Positions 1-7,813 of a DNA stretch of 64,000 nucleotides are shown here, one piece after another. Both the position numbers and the translations under genes were made by a program. The DNA comes from Kluyvera intermedia (GTDB lineage Bacteria; Pseudomonadota; Gammaproteobacteria; Enterobacterales; Enterobacteriaceae), in assembly GCF_034424175.1 (NCBI RefSeq), contig NZ_CP139986.1, forward strand, positions 1,736,001 to 1,800,000. The letters are read 5' to 3'. Under the pieces are notes generated by a model. It was given only the letters and a program-made list of their open reading frames with translations. It searched no databases and was not told the origin of the DNA. Each line of letters opens with the position of its first letter. The first letter of the stretch is position 1.

Positions 1-2
1 AC

Positions 3-1229
3 ACACCCAACGAGATAATCGGTAAGAACATGTTTGACATGATGCTGCCCGAAGATCGAGAGTTAACCCGAAACTCGGTGGTGGAAGTCATGGCGGGGCG
101 TCCTCAGTTTCATTTTGAGAATCGCTACGTCCACAAGAATGGTCAGGTCGTCAATATCATGTGGTCTGCCCGTTGGTCGCAAGCCGATCAATTGCGGATT
201 GGCGTTGCGCGTGACATCACCGAACGTAAACGCGCCGAATCGCTACAGTCGGCACTCTATTCTATTTCTGAAGCGGCACATACCGCAGAAGACTTGCTCA
301 AGTTATTCCAGCGCATTCATGAGATCGTCGGTACGCTGCTTCCTGCCGATAACTTTTCGGTCACGCTGTATGACGATACAACTGCCCAACTGAGTTTCCC
401 TTATCATGTTGATGAGTTTCAGGAGACCCCAGCTCCTTTTACCTTAATGGCAGGGACGTTTTACTCAGAAGTAATCCATACCGGTCAACCGCTACTGCTC
501 ACGCCTGAAACGATGGATGCCCGTCTGGAGGAGTTACATATCTCATTTGGTATGAACCCATTTTGCTGGCTTGGTGTACCGCTAAAGTCACATAAAGGTA
601 CTATCGGCGTGCTGATGGTCAAAAGCTACCCCGGCGGTGTGTGCTACACCGAACAGGATCAGGAGTTACTGCAGTTTGTCTCGACCCAAATCGCGACCGT
701 CATTGAGCGTCAGCAGATGCAGGCTCGGTTGCAGCATATGGCGCAGTATGATCAACTGACCGATCTGCCAAACCGGAACTTATTGTATGACCGTCTGAAA
801 ACTTCACTGGCTACCGCACATCAACAACAGGGTCATCTGTCTTTGTTGTATATCGATCTCGATAAGTTTAAACAGGTTAACGACACGCTAGGTCATGGGA
901 TTGGTGATTTACTGCTGCAAGAAACTGCCGTACGTTTGAAGTTATGCGTACGTGAATCGGATACCGTTGCGCGCATCGGCGGTGATGAATTCGTGGTGCT
1001 GATTCAGGGGAGCCAGGTTTCTGACTATACGGTTGTGGCGATGCAAAAAATTGATGAGGCATTTAACTCAGCTTTTATTCTGCAAGGGCATCATTTGCAC
1101 ATTGTACCGAGTATTGGCATTGCTCGTTATCCGCAACACGGTCAAGACGAGCGTCAGCTTCTCGAATATGCCGATAATGCGATGTATTTTGCCAAAAATG
1201 GCAAAGGACCGCGAAATAACAACGACTAA
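3..1229 (+). CDS. PAS-GAF-GGDEF diguanylate cyclase, 5' truncated by window edge
   Basis: Probable diguanylate cyclase making cyclic di-GMP from two GTP. The reading frame is open from base 3, so the N-terminus lies outside the window. Visible in order: the end of a PAS domain (ending near DITERKRAE, a typical PAC end), a GAF domain in the middle, then a GGDEF domain. The active motif GGDEF is intact at 978-992. An RxxD inhibitory I-site (RESD, 951-962) sits five residues before it, so product inhibition is expected. The GTP/metal part IDLDKFKQVNDTLGH is intact. No EAL domain follows; the protein stops about 75 residues after GGDEF. The signal sensed is unknown. It has the same domain types as YegE later in the window but is a different gene. 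Confidence 0.85.
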   Translation, partial: TPNEIIGKNMFDMMLPEDRELTRNSVVEVMAGRPQFHFENRYVHKNGQVVNIMWSARWSQADQLRIGVARDITERKRAESLQSALYSISEAAHTAEDLLKLFQRIHEIVGTLLPADNFSVTLYDDTTAQLSFPYHVDEFQETPAPFTLMAGTFYSEVIHTGQPLLLTPETMDARLEELHISFGMNPFCWLGVPLKSHKGTIGVLMVKSYPGGVCYTEQDQELLQFVSTQIATVIERQQMQARLQHMAQYDQLTDLPNRNLLYDRLKTSLATAHQQQGHLSLLYIDLDKFKQVNDTLGHGIGDLLLQETAVRLKLCVRESDTVARIGGDEFVVLIQGSQVSDYTVVAMQKIDEAFNSAFILQGHHLHIVPSIGIARYPQHGQDERQLLEYADNAMYFAKNGKGPRNNND

Positions 1230-1292
1230 TTGGTAATAAGATAGGGGGTGTTTATATCTTCAACAATAATGTGGCGAACTTCCTGCTGATGT

Positions 1293-1320
1293 AAAAGGCG
1301 ACAATTAAGCCGCCTTTTTA
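1293..1320. terminator. Rho-independent terminator, probably bidirectional
   Basis: An 8-bp perfect stem (AAAAGGCG 1293-1300 with CGCCTTTT 1311-1318) with a 10-base loop. A T-rich tail follows on the plus strand, and the A-run gives a U-tail on the minus strand. It lies between the plus-strand cyclase gene and the minus-strand small-protein gene, so it can serve both. Confidence 0.7.
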
Positions 1321-1323
1321 TTA

Positions 1324-1674
1324 TTAGCCTTTCGATAGTTGGGTATTGACTACCGTCTCATCCTTTACTTCAAGAGAAAGCGTATAGCCCTGTTTCTTCC
1401 ATAAACCGTTATTCGGTAGCCATCCTTTAGAGAGAAGATATTCAGCGCTGGTCGAAATCGGTTTATTCAAAACATGCTCTGCGTCAGCAGCAAACGTTTT
1501 TCCTTTGGCATTTTGGGCTTTGGTTTTATGCACATCGCAAGAACCATCAGCTTCAGTGACTTGTGTGCATCCTGAGCGCTCAAGCTGAGCACGATAGCTC
1601 GCGCTTATCGCGTGAGCCGGTACAGTGACCACGGATGCTACCAGTACTGCTAATACCGCTATTTTATTTTTCAT
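1324..1674 (-). CDS. small exported protein of unknown function
   Basis: 116 residues. The N-terminus (MKNKIAVLAVLVASVVTVPAHA) is a clean Sec signal peptide with an AHA-type cleavage site near residue 22. The mature protein is about 94 residues with two cysteines (in SGCTQ and GSCDV) that could form a disulfide in the periplasm. I do not recognise a catalytic motif. The start is supported by AAGG about 9 bases upstream. Only 9 bases separate it from the stop of the lipoprotein gene at 1684, so the two are probably one operon. Function unknown. Confidence 0.7.
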   Translation of the reverse strand: MKNKIAVLAVLVASVVTVPAHAISASYRAQLERSGCTQVTEADGSCDVHKTKAQNAKGKTFAADAEHVLNKPISTSAEYLLSKGWLPNNGLWKKQGYTLSLEVKDETVVNTQLSKG

Positions 1675-1683
1675 CGTTCAGCC

Positions 1684-1911
1684 TTAGTTATGATGTGAGT
1701 GCTTTTTAGCATTGAGTTTACGGTTATTTTCAGTATAGGTCTGATAGCGATCGGCGCTAGCGCGGTTATCAGCATGATACTGCTCAAAACAAGCGGTACG
1801 GTCAACGCCGTTAGCTTCACACTCATCAAGATACTGTTTTTCAAGGTTACAGCCTGTAAGTGAAATAGAACATACTACAATCGCTATCATCATTAACGTC
1901 TTAGTTTTCAT
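1684..1911 (-). CDS. small lipoprotein with basic, His-containing C-terminus
   Basis: About 75 residues. The N-terminus MKTKTLMMIAIVVCSISLTGC ends in a lipobox (LTGC), so it should be lipidated on that Cys and exported. The mature part is charged, has two more cysteines (DECEAN, TACFEQ) and ends KKHSHHN. I place the start at the ATG at 1911 because AGAG lies 6 bases upstream; an in-frame TTG two codons earlier is less likely. It probably shares a transcript with the exported protein just downstream (gap 9 bases). No known family is recognised. Confidence 0.65.
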   Translation of the reverse strand: MKTKTLMMIAIVVCSISLTGCNLEKQYLDECEANGVDRTACFEQYHADNRASADRYQTYTENNRKLNAKKHSHHN

Positions 1912-2812
1912 TATCAACTCTATAATTATTATTCATCACAATAACCTGCCATATTTAAAGTGGTGTTGTTATATTTAACACTAATAAATATACCAGTTAC
2001 TACAAGACACAAAGAAACCATTGCGGAAGCAATTATTAATTTTGTCATAGCATCATTAATCAGGAGAGAGGGTAGAGATGAAATCTAATTCTCTTTATAC
2101 ATTCCTGGTATCGGTATAATAAATTCGTTTCTAGTGGAAATGTGAATGTCCGCCAAAACCTTCAGAGTGCGAGTTATCATGTCCGTAACCATGGCCGCCA
2201 AACGCGTGCGAATGCGCATTCTCGGCGCCGCGCCCGTTATGACCGTTGGCGTGTGAATTACTTTTATCGTGACTGTTACCGCCTTTTGGCTGGTTGTAAT
2301 TAAAGGCACTGGTAAAGTTTGTGCTGATCTGCGCATCCGGGTTAGTCGTCGCGATAGCACCTGCGGTTGTGTGAACAGTGATGCCATTAGTGGTGACACT
2401 AACAGGTGTTGACGGTTTCATTGAGCTCGCCGCGACATTAATGCTATTACCCGTAGGGTTTTGCTTAGTCCCCGCAACCATTGATACGGGAGTACCAGTA
2501 GGATTTTGTTTCACCCCTGATATTTGGCTAACAGGTTTACCAGTAGGGTCATTCTTAATGCCCTGATCCATGGTATTAGGTGCTTTACCTACCGCCGCGG
2601 CAGAACTTGCCATTTTAGCCGCCGTGAGGCTAGCTTGTGCTTGCGCAGCAGTATTATCAGCAGCGACAGTATTCGCGCTATGGTAAGCCGTTGTAGCCGT
2701 ACCTACGACACCCGTTGAGCCCGCCACTGGGGAAGTTGAAAGGTTATTATGGTTAACAGTTGTAGTAACCGAGCCAACAACATTACCCGGTGCGCTACCT
2801 GATGTTGTGTTA

Positions 2813-2821
2813 GACAAATCA
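2813..2821. repeat. IS1 target-site duplication, left copy
   Basis: GACAAATCA, identical to 3590-3598 on the other side of IS1. Nine bases is the usual IS1 duplication length. Confidence 0.95.
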
Positions 2822-2876
2822 GGTGATGCTGCCAACTTACTGATTTAGTGTATGATGGTGTTTTTGAGGTGCTCCA

Positions 2877-3152
2877 GTGGCTTCTGTTTCTATCAGCTGT
2901 CCCTCCTGTTCAGCTACTGACGGGGTGGTGCGTAACGGCAAAAGCACCGCCGGACATCAGCGCTATCTCTGCTCTCACTGCCGTAAAACATGGCAACTGC
3001 AGTTCACTTACACCGCTTCTCAACCCGGTACGCACCAGAAAATCATTGATATGGCCATGAATGGCGTTGGATGCCGGGCAACTGCCCGCATTATGGGCGT
3101 TGGCCTCAACACGATTTTCCGCCATTTAAAAAACTCAGGCCGCAGTCGGTAA
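2877..3152 (+). CDS. insA: IS1 InsA, regulator and first half of transposase
   Basis: 91 residues, the normal InsA length. The zinc-finger cysteines (SCPSC near the N-terminus and CSHCRKTW) and the following helix-turn-helix region (CRATARIMGVGLNTIF) are intact. InsA alone binds the IS1 ends and represses. The transposase InsAB' is made by a -1 ribosomal frameshift on the A6C run at 3128-3134, which is preserved here. Confidence 0.95.
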   Translation: MASVSISCPSCSATDGVVRNGKSTAGHQRYLCSHCRKTWQLQFTYTASQPGTHQKIIDMAMNGVGCRATARIMGVGLNTIFRHLKNSGRSR

Positions 3153-3574
3153 CCTCGCGCATACAGCCGGGCAGTGACGTCATCGTCTGCGCGGAAATGG
3201 ACGAACAGTGGGGATACGTCGGGGCTAAATCGCGCCAGCGCTGGCTGTTTTACGCGTATGACAGGCTCCGGAAGACGGTTGTTGCGCACGTATTCGGTGA
3301 ACGCACTATGGCGACGCTGGGGCGTCTTATGAGCCTGCTGTCACCCTTTGACGTGGTGATATGGATGACGGATGGCTGGCCGCTGTATGAATCCCGCCTG
3401 AAGGGAAAGCTGCACATAATCAGCAAGCGATATACGCAGCGAATTGAGCGGCATAACCTGAATCTGAGGCAGCACCTGGCACGGCTGGGACGGAAGTCGC
3501 TGTCGTTCTCAAAATCGGTGGAGCTGCATGACAAAGTCATCGGGCATTATCTGAACATAAAACACTATCAATAA
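3071..3574 (+). CDS. insB: IS1 InsB, catalytic part of transposase
   Basis: 167 residues, the standard InsB length. It is expressed mainly as the InsAB' fusion after -1 frameshift at 3128-3134. It carries the family's DDE-type catalytic domain, for example around EMDEQWGYVGAKS and WMTDGWPLYES, and ends at the canonical IS1 C-terminus NIKHYQ. No stop or frameshift is seen, so the element should be able to transpose. Confidence 0.95.
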   Translation: MPGNCPHYGRWPQHDFPPFKKLRPQSVTSRIQPGSDVIVCAEMDEQWGYVGAKSRQRWLFYAYDRLRKTVVAHVFGERTMATLGRLMSLLSPFDVVIWMTDGWPLYESRLKGKLHIISKRYTQRIERHNLNLRQHLARLGRKSLSFSKSVELHDKVIGHYLNIKHYQ

Positions 3575-3589
3575 GTTGGAGTCATTACC

Positions 3590-3598
3590 GACAAATCA
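3590..3598. repeat. IS1 target-site duplication, right copy
   Basis: GACAAATCA directly after the IS1 right end, identical to the left copy at 2813-2821. Confidence 0.95.
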
Positions 3599-3864
3599 TT
3601 ATTATTAACGGTTGCAGTGTTGTTGTGCATGTTTGGTGAAGTACCCACAACAGAGCCTACAGAACTCGCAACTTTAGAGGATAAATCAGAGCGGCTAACG
3701 GTAGTACTGTTTGCTGGCGGAGATTGATTATTCTTCGCATCGGTATATGCACGACCAAACGCATAATTAGATGCGGTTGGCGAAGTTAAACCACCGTAAG
3801 TATAACCGGCGTGAGCAGAGATAGAAGCCGTCATCACAATGACAGCGATAATTGAGCATTTCAT

Positions 3865-4640
3865 ATTTTTTCTCTCGTAATGAATATTAAAAATCTGGAT
3901 AAATTATTTTTTGAAACCTAAGTATTAGGACGCTAAGTTTTATTTGTGTAACGATGAAATAGTGATCTTTAAGTCAGTCAATGATGGTCACTTTCCGAAT
4001 TGATATTTTTTATTTTTATGAATTAACTGTCATTTCGGGACAACTTGATGATATTGATCCAAATCACAAATAGCAATAAATGTTAAAGTGGCTAAAAGTT
4101 GATATTTGCCATTAATTTTATTATTTACAATGAGATAGTGGTTGTTACTCATGAAGTGGTATATGAAATGCATCTTATGAAAATAGGGCTTATTGTTTCG
4201 AGTGAAAGAACTTTCTTTATAGGGTGAAAGCCAATATTGGATATGTTACGCAGCTGTTGTTGAAAATATATAAAATGATCTAAAACAGCGATGTTGTCAG
4301 TATTTCGAGAATGGCTGATATTTTTTAACAACGGTGAAACTAAATTTTAAAGAAAGCAAGAAGGGGAGATAAAGCTAACCACTTTCATCTGGTTTTTGTC
4401 AGAAAATAATTAACGTTAATTTTAGCGGAATGAATAATAAATAATTCAGATAAATCAGTATAAAGAACATATAACAGATGAGATTGTGAAAGGTATTGAG
4501 GTCATCCATGACGTGATTAGCCTTTATCTGTCGCGACACACGCTATGATAAATTGAAAATTCTTGCACCGTGCCCATAGCCCCGGTTACACTAACTATCA
4601 ACAAATTGTTCTAATTTAACTATTTGTTTTTAAAGTGATT
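3865..4640. other. AT-rich intergenic region without recognisable genes
   Basis: About 776 bases between the divergent His-rich gene and the thiM leader. The DNA is clearly more AT-rich than the neighbours. The only reading frame of note is a 60-codon minus frame (4149-4331) without a ribosome binding site or family, which I do not accept. It must hold the promoters of both flanking genes, but I cannot place them with confidence. Confidence 0.5.
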
Positions 4641-4748
4641 TGACTCGGGGTGCCCTTCTTTGTGAAGGCTGAGAAATACCCGTACCACCTGATCTGGATA
4701 ATGCCAGCGTAGGGAAGTCAGAGACCGACGGGTCTTGCTTCTTCGCGT
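4641..4748 (+). promoter_or_regulatory. TPP (THI-box) riboswitch upstream of thiM
   Basis: The conserved TPP aptamer is visible: P1 stem TGACT (4641-4645) with AGTCA (4716-4720), the pyrimidine-binding CTGAGA box (4669-4674), ACCTGATCTGGATAATGCCA (4687-4706) and AGGGAA (4711-4716). A small hairpin (AGACC 4722-4726 / GGTCT 4731-4735) and the AGGAG ribosome site at 4755-4759 follow, so control is probably of translation start. Thiamine pyrophosphate should switch thiMD off. Confidence 0.96.
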
Positions 4749-4765
4749 TATGGCAGGAGCAAACC

Positions 4766-5551
4766 ATGCAAGCCGACCTGCTAAGCCCCGCGCAGACAAT
4801 GCGCACTGTACATCTCCTTCATCAACACGCCCCTCTTGTTCACTGTATGACTAACGACGTCGTACAAACCTTTACCGCAAATGTTCTGCTGGCGCTCGGC
4901 GCATCCCCTGCGATGGTGATTGATGCCAGTGAAGCCGCGCAGTTTTCTGCTATTGCCAGCGCGCTGTTAATTAACGTCGGTACGTTAACCCAGTCGCGTG
5001 CGCAGGCGATGCGGGCGGCGGTTGAGAGCGCTAATCGTGCCAATACGCCATGGACGCTTGATCCGGTCGCGGTAGGGGCATTGACTCTGCGCCACGAATT
5101 CTGTCTCGACCTGCTGAAACTTCACCCGGCGGCCATTCGCGGCAATGCCTCTGAGATTATGGCGCTGGCGGGCGTCAGTGCCGGTGGACGCGGGGTGGAT
5201 ACCACCGATACCGCTGCGGAAGCCCTTCCAGCAGCACAGTCGCTGGCACGAGTGAGTGGGGCGATTGTGGCGGTGACCGGCGAGGTGGATTACATCACCG
5301 ACGGGCAGCGGACGCTGGCGGTACAAGGTGGGGATCCGCTGATGACGCGTGTGGTGGGCACGGGCTGTGCATTGTCTGCCGTGGTCTCCGCGAGTTGTGC
5401 CTTACCGGGCGACCGTCTCGAAAAAGTCGCTGGAGCTTGCGCGCTGATGAAATTCGCCGGACAACAGGCCGCTCACGGTCGTGGGCCGGGGAGTTTTGTA
5501 CCCGCTTTCCTTGATGCGCTGTACGCGATGAAAGGCGAGGTGAGCGCATGA
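4766..5551 (+). CDS. thiM: hydroxyethylthiazole kinase ThiM
   Basis: 261 residues, close to the usual ThiM length. It phosphorylates 4-methyl-5-(2-hydroxyethyl)thiazole with ATP for thiamine salvage in the cytoplasm. The ribokinase-like fold's anion-hole/catalytic segment VGTGCALSA is at about residues 197-205, with the family Cys at 201. The N-terminal VHCMTNDVVQTFTANVLLALG segment is typical (VHCMTNDVVQ). AGGAG 6 bases upstream sets the start. The stop overlaps the start of thiD by 4 bases (ATGA), so the two are translationally coupled behind the TPP riboswitch. Confidence 0.97.
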   Translation: MQADLLSPAQTMRTVHLLHQHAPLVHCMTNDVVQTFTANVLLALGASPAMVIDASEAAQFSAIASALLINVGTLTQSRAQAMRAAVESANRANTPWTLDPVAVGALTLRHEFCLDLLKLHPAAIRGNASEIMALAGVSAGGRGVDTTDTAAEALPAAQSLARVSGAIVAVTGEVDYITDGQRTLAVQGGDPLMTRVVGTGCALSAVVSASCALPGDRLEKVAGACALMKFAGQQAAHGRGPGSFVPAFLDALYAMKGEVSA

Positions 5552-6348
5552 AACGGATTAACGCATTGACCATCGCCGGAACCGATCCTAGCGGCGGCGC
5601 GGGCATTCAGGCTGACCTCAAAACCTTCTCCGCGCTGGGCGCCTATGGCTGCTCGGTAATCACCGCGCTAGTGGCGCAGAATACGCGAGGCGTGCAATCG
5701 GTCTATCGTATAGAACCCGATTTTGTTGCCGCCCAACTGGATTCCGTGTTTAGCGATGTTCGTATTGATACCACTAAAATCGGCATGCTGGCGGAGACGG
5801 ATATTGTGGAGGCGGTTGCCGAAAGGCTCCAGCGTTATGGTATTCAGAATGTGGTTCTGGACACGGTAATGCTGGCGAAAAGTGGTGACCCGCTACTCTC
5901 CACATCGGCGGTAGAAACCTTGCGGCAACACCTGTTGCCACGCGTGTCGTTGATTACGCCAAATCTGCCGGAAGCCGCAGCGTTGCTGGATGCGCCTCAT
6001 GCCTGTAATGAACGCGAAATGCTCGAACAGGGGCGAGCGCTGCGGGCGCTGGGCTGTGAAGCGGTGCTGATGAAGGGCGGACATCTCGACGATGCCGAAA
6101 GCCCGGACTGGCTGTTTACCGCGGAGGGTGAAATACGCTTTACCGCGCCGCGGGTAGTCACTAAAAATACCCACGGTACAGGCTGCACGCTATCGGCGGC
6201 GCTGGCAGCATTAAGGCCACGGCATAACAGCTGGCAAGAGACGGTCCCACTCGCTAAAGCCTGGCTCTCGCGGGCATTGGCGCAGGCTGATTCGCTGGAA
6301 GTCGGCGAAGGTATCGGCCCGGTGCACCACTTCCATGAATGGTGGTAA
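5548..6348 (+). CDS. thiD: hydroxymethylpyrimidine kinase / phosphomethylpyrimidine kinase ThiD
   Basis: 266 residues as in E. coli. It phosphorylates HMP and then HMP-P to HMP-PP for thiamine synthesis and salvage. The N-terminal substrate motif GTDPSGGAGIQAD (residues 11-23) and the C-terminal ATP/anion-hole motif HGTGCTLSA (from residue 209) are intact. It follows thiM with an ATGA overlap. As I recall, E. coli K-12 has yegTUVWX between thiD and fbaB; here fbaB follows directly. Confidence 0.97.
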   Translation: MKRINALTIAGTDPSGGAGIQADLKTFSALGAYGCSVITALVAQNTRGVQSVYRIEPDFVAAQLDSVFSDVRIDTTKIGMLAETDIVEAVAERLQRYGIQNVVLDTVMLAKSGDPLLSTSAVETLRQHLLPRVSLITPNLPEAAALLDAPHACNEREMLEQGRALRALGCEAVLMKGGHLDDAESPDWLFTAEGEIRFTAPRVVTKNTHGTGCTLSAALAALRPRHNSWQETVPLAKAWLSRALAQADSLEVGEGIGPVHHFHEWW

Positions 6349-6369
6349 CTGGCACGGACACGTGCCAGT
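6348..6369 (+). terminator. hairpin after thiD
   Basis: A perfect 9-bp inverted repeat, ACTGGCACG and CGTGCCAGT around GACA, begins at the last base of the thiD stop codon. No T-run follows, so it may act as an mRNA-end stabiliser or a weak terminator. Confidence 0.4.
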
Positions 6370-6428
6370 GGGCTGTGCTTAAAATCAGCCAAAAGTTGGA
6401 CATTCCTTGCCCCCGGTACCAAGCTTAA

Positions 6429-6473
6429 CCTGCTCAAAAAATTGAGCAGGATATCCAGCCGACATGATGTCGG
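6429..6473. promoter_or_regulatory. two inverted repeats in the fbaB leader
   Basis: CCTGCTCAA / TTGAGCAGG (6429-6437 and 6442-6450, 4-base loop) is a perfect 9-bp repeat. CCGACATGATGTCGG (6459-6473) is a perfect 7-bp palindrome around one base, 19 bases before the fbaB start. They could be operators or leader hairpins. No known regulator is recognised. Confidence 0.45.
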
Positions 6474-6492
6474 CGCTTACGGGAGCATCACT

Positions 6493-7545
6493 ATGACTGA
6501 TATTGCGCAGTTGCTTGGCAAAGACGCCGACAGCCTTTTACAGCATCGTTGTATGACCATTCCGGCCGACCAACTCTATTTGCCCGGCCATGATTACGTT
6601 GACAGGGTAATGGTGGACAACAACCGTCCGCCTGCCGTGCTACGAAACATGCAGACCCTTTATAATCACGGGCGTTTGGGCGGCACCGGCTACTTGTCTA
6701 TTTTACCGGTGGACCAGGGCGTTGAGCATTCCGCTGGGGCCTCGTTTGCGGCAAACCCACTCTATTTTGATCCAAAGAACATTGTCGAACTGGCGATTGA
6801 GGCGGGCTGTAACTGTGTTGCCTCTACCTATGGCGTACTGGCCTCCGTTTCCCGCCGTTACGCGCACCGCATTCCGTTCCTCGTTAAACTTAACCACAAC
6901 GAAACCCTAAGCTACCCGACACAATACGACCAGACGCTGTACGCCAGCGTCGAGCAGGCATTCAATATGGGTGCGGTCGCCGTGGGTGCCACTATCTATT
7001 TCGGCTCGGAAGAGTCGCGACGTCAGATTGAAGAGATTTCTGCCGCCTTTGAGCGTGCGCACGAATTAGGTCTGGTCACCGTACTGTGGGCCTATCTGCG
7101 TAACCCGGCGTTTAAGAAAGACGGCGTGGATTACCATGTTTCTGCCGATTTGACCGGACAGGCTAACCATCTGGCGGCGACCATCGGTGCCGATATCGTG
7201 AAGCAGAAAATGGCGGAAAATAACGGTGGCTATAAGGCGGTTAACTTTGGCTATACCGATGACCGCGTGTACACCAAACTGACCACCGATAACCCGATTG
7301 ACCTGGTGCGTTACCAGCTGGCGAATTGCTACATGGGGCGCGCAGGGCTGATTAACTCCGGCGGCGCGGCAGGTGGTGAAACCGATCTGGCCGATGCGGT
7401 GCGCACTGCGGTAATCAACAAACGTGCGGGCGGGATGGGGCTGATTCTTGGCCGCAAAGCGTTTAAAAAATCGATGGCCGACGGCGTTGAACTGATTAAT
7501 GCCGTTCAAGACGTCTATCTCGATACCAAAATCACCTTCGCATAA
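6493..7545 (+). CDS. fbaB: class I fructose-bisphosphate aldolase FbaB
   Basis: 350 residues, the E. coli FbaB length. It is the Schiff-base (class I, DhnA-type) aldolase that cleaves fructose-1,6-bisphosphate, mainly expressed on gluconeogenic substrates in relatives. The start MTDIAQLLGKDAD matches the family and has GGGAG (6481-6485) 7 bases upstream; the longer frame from 6442 would run through two inverted repeats and is rejected. Conserved stretches include LPVDQGVEHSAGAS, PFLVKLNHNETL and MGLILGRKAFKKS. The catalytic lysine is probably within ADIVKQKM. Confidence 0.96.
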   Translation: MTDIAQLLGKDADSLLQHRCMTIPADQLYLPGHDYVDRVMVDNNRPPAVLRNMQTLYNHGRLGGTGYLSILPVDQGVEHSAGASFAANPLYFDPKNIVELAIEAGCNCVASTYGVLASVSRRYAHRIPFLVKLNHNETLSYPTQYDQTLYASVEQAFNMGAVAVGATIYFGSEESRRQIEEISAAFERAHELGLVTVLWAYLRNPAFKKDGVDYHVSADLTGQANHLAATIGADIVKQKMAENNGGYKAVNFGYTDDRVYTKLTTDNPIDLVRYQLANCYMGRAGLINSGGAAGGETDLADAVRTAVINKRAGGMGLILGRKAFKKSMADGVELINAVQDVYLDTKITFA

Positions 7546-7607
7546 TTTTTAGCCTCCTTTCCCGTCCGGGAAGGGGGGCCGATCCTCCTCACACTTCATC
7601 CCCCTTT

Positions 7608-7623
7608 TGTGAAAACCATCACG
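7608..7623. promoter_or_regulatory. predicted CRP site upstream of the enolase/ABC island
   Basis: TGTGA-AAACCA-TCACG matches the CRP consensus TGTGA-N6-TCACA at 9 of 10 positions. It lies about 190 bases before the enolase-superfamily gene. I could not place a matching -10 with confidence. Confidence 0.65.
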
Positions 7624-7628
7624 CCTTG

Positions 7629-7644
7629 TTGTGCGCATGCACAA
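7629..7644. promoter_or_regulatory. inverted repeat, candidate operator
   Basis: TTGTGC-GCAT-GCACAA has perfect 6-bp arms and lies 5 bases after the CRP box. The position suits an operator for a local repressor, but no regulator gene is in this island. The regulator is unknown. Confidence 0.4.
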
Positions 7645-7813
7645 AAAACAGACCAGTCTTAGCGGAGTTTGTCCGTGGAAGCGATGCTATTTTGTGCTTA
7701 GATTAGTCATGAAACGCCTTTTCAATTCCCTAAAACCGTTTTATCACAGCGGTGTTGGACACAGGATTGTGGTGCAGAAAGCGCCATTTCGAATGTTGTA
7801 CTAAGGACACATA

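Larger units (their letters stand above)
2822..3589 (+). mobile_element. IS1: complete IS1 insertion sequence
   Basis: Exactly 768 bp, the standard IS1 length. The left end begins GGTGATGCTGCCAACTTACT and the right end is its imperfect inverted repeat (reverse complement begins GGTAATGACTCCAACTTATT). A perfect 9-bp target duplication GACAAATCA flanks it at 2813-2821 and 3590-3598. Both insA and insB are intact, as is the A6C slippage site between them. The element points opposite to the gene it breaks. Intact ends, intact genes and a perfect duplication point to a recent, probably still mobile insertion. Confidence 0.98.
2131..3864 (-). pseudogene. His-rich exported protein, interrupted by IS1
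   Basis: Removing the IS1 (2822-3589) and one copy of the 9-bp duplication rejoins two halves in frame into a 318-residue protein: 92 residues from 3864 to 3590 plus 226 from 2812 to 2131. The N-terminus has a signal peptide cleaved after SAHA. The middle is rich in Thr/Ser/Asn/Ala and carries three repeats around NPTGxPVS (about residues 200-245). The last 45 residues are dense in His and Gly (for example HSHAFGGHGYGHDNSHSEGF), suggesting metal binding; that role is inferred. As it stands, the first half reads 98 residues and stops inside IS1 (...MTPTY). The start is supported by GAGAG about 8 bases upstream. No family is recognised. Confidence 0.8.

Noticed and set aside
2085..2399. 104-codon minus frame overlapping the His-rich gene
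   Set aside because: Out of frame with the His-rich gene, no export signal or ribosome site; explained by the repetitive coding sequence.
4149..4331. 60-codon minus frame in the intergenic region
   Set aside because: AT-rich random-looking product, no ribosome site and no recognisable family.
7555..7577. terminator after fbaB
   Set aside because: A hairpin (CCTTTCCC/GGGAAGGG with a G-T pair) exists but no T-run follows on either strand; too weak to call.
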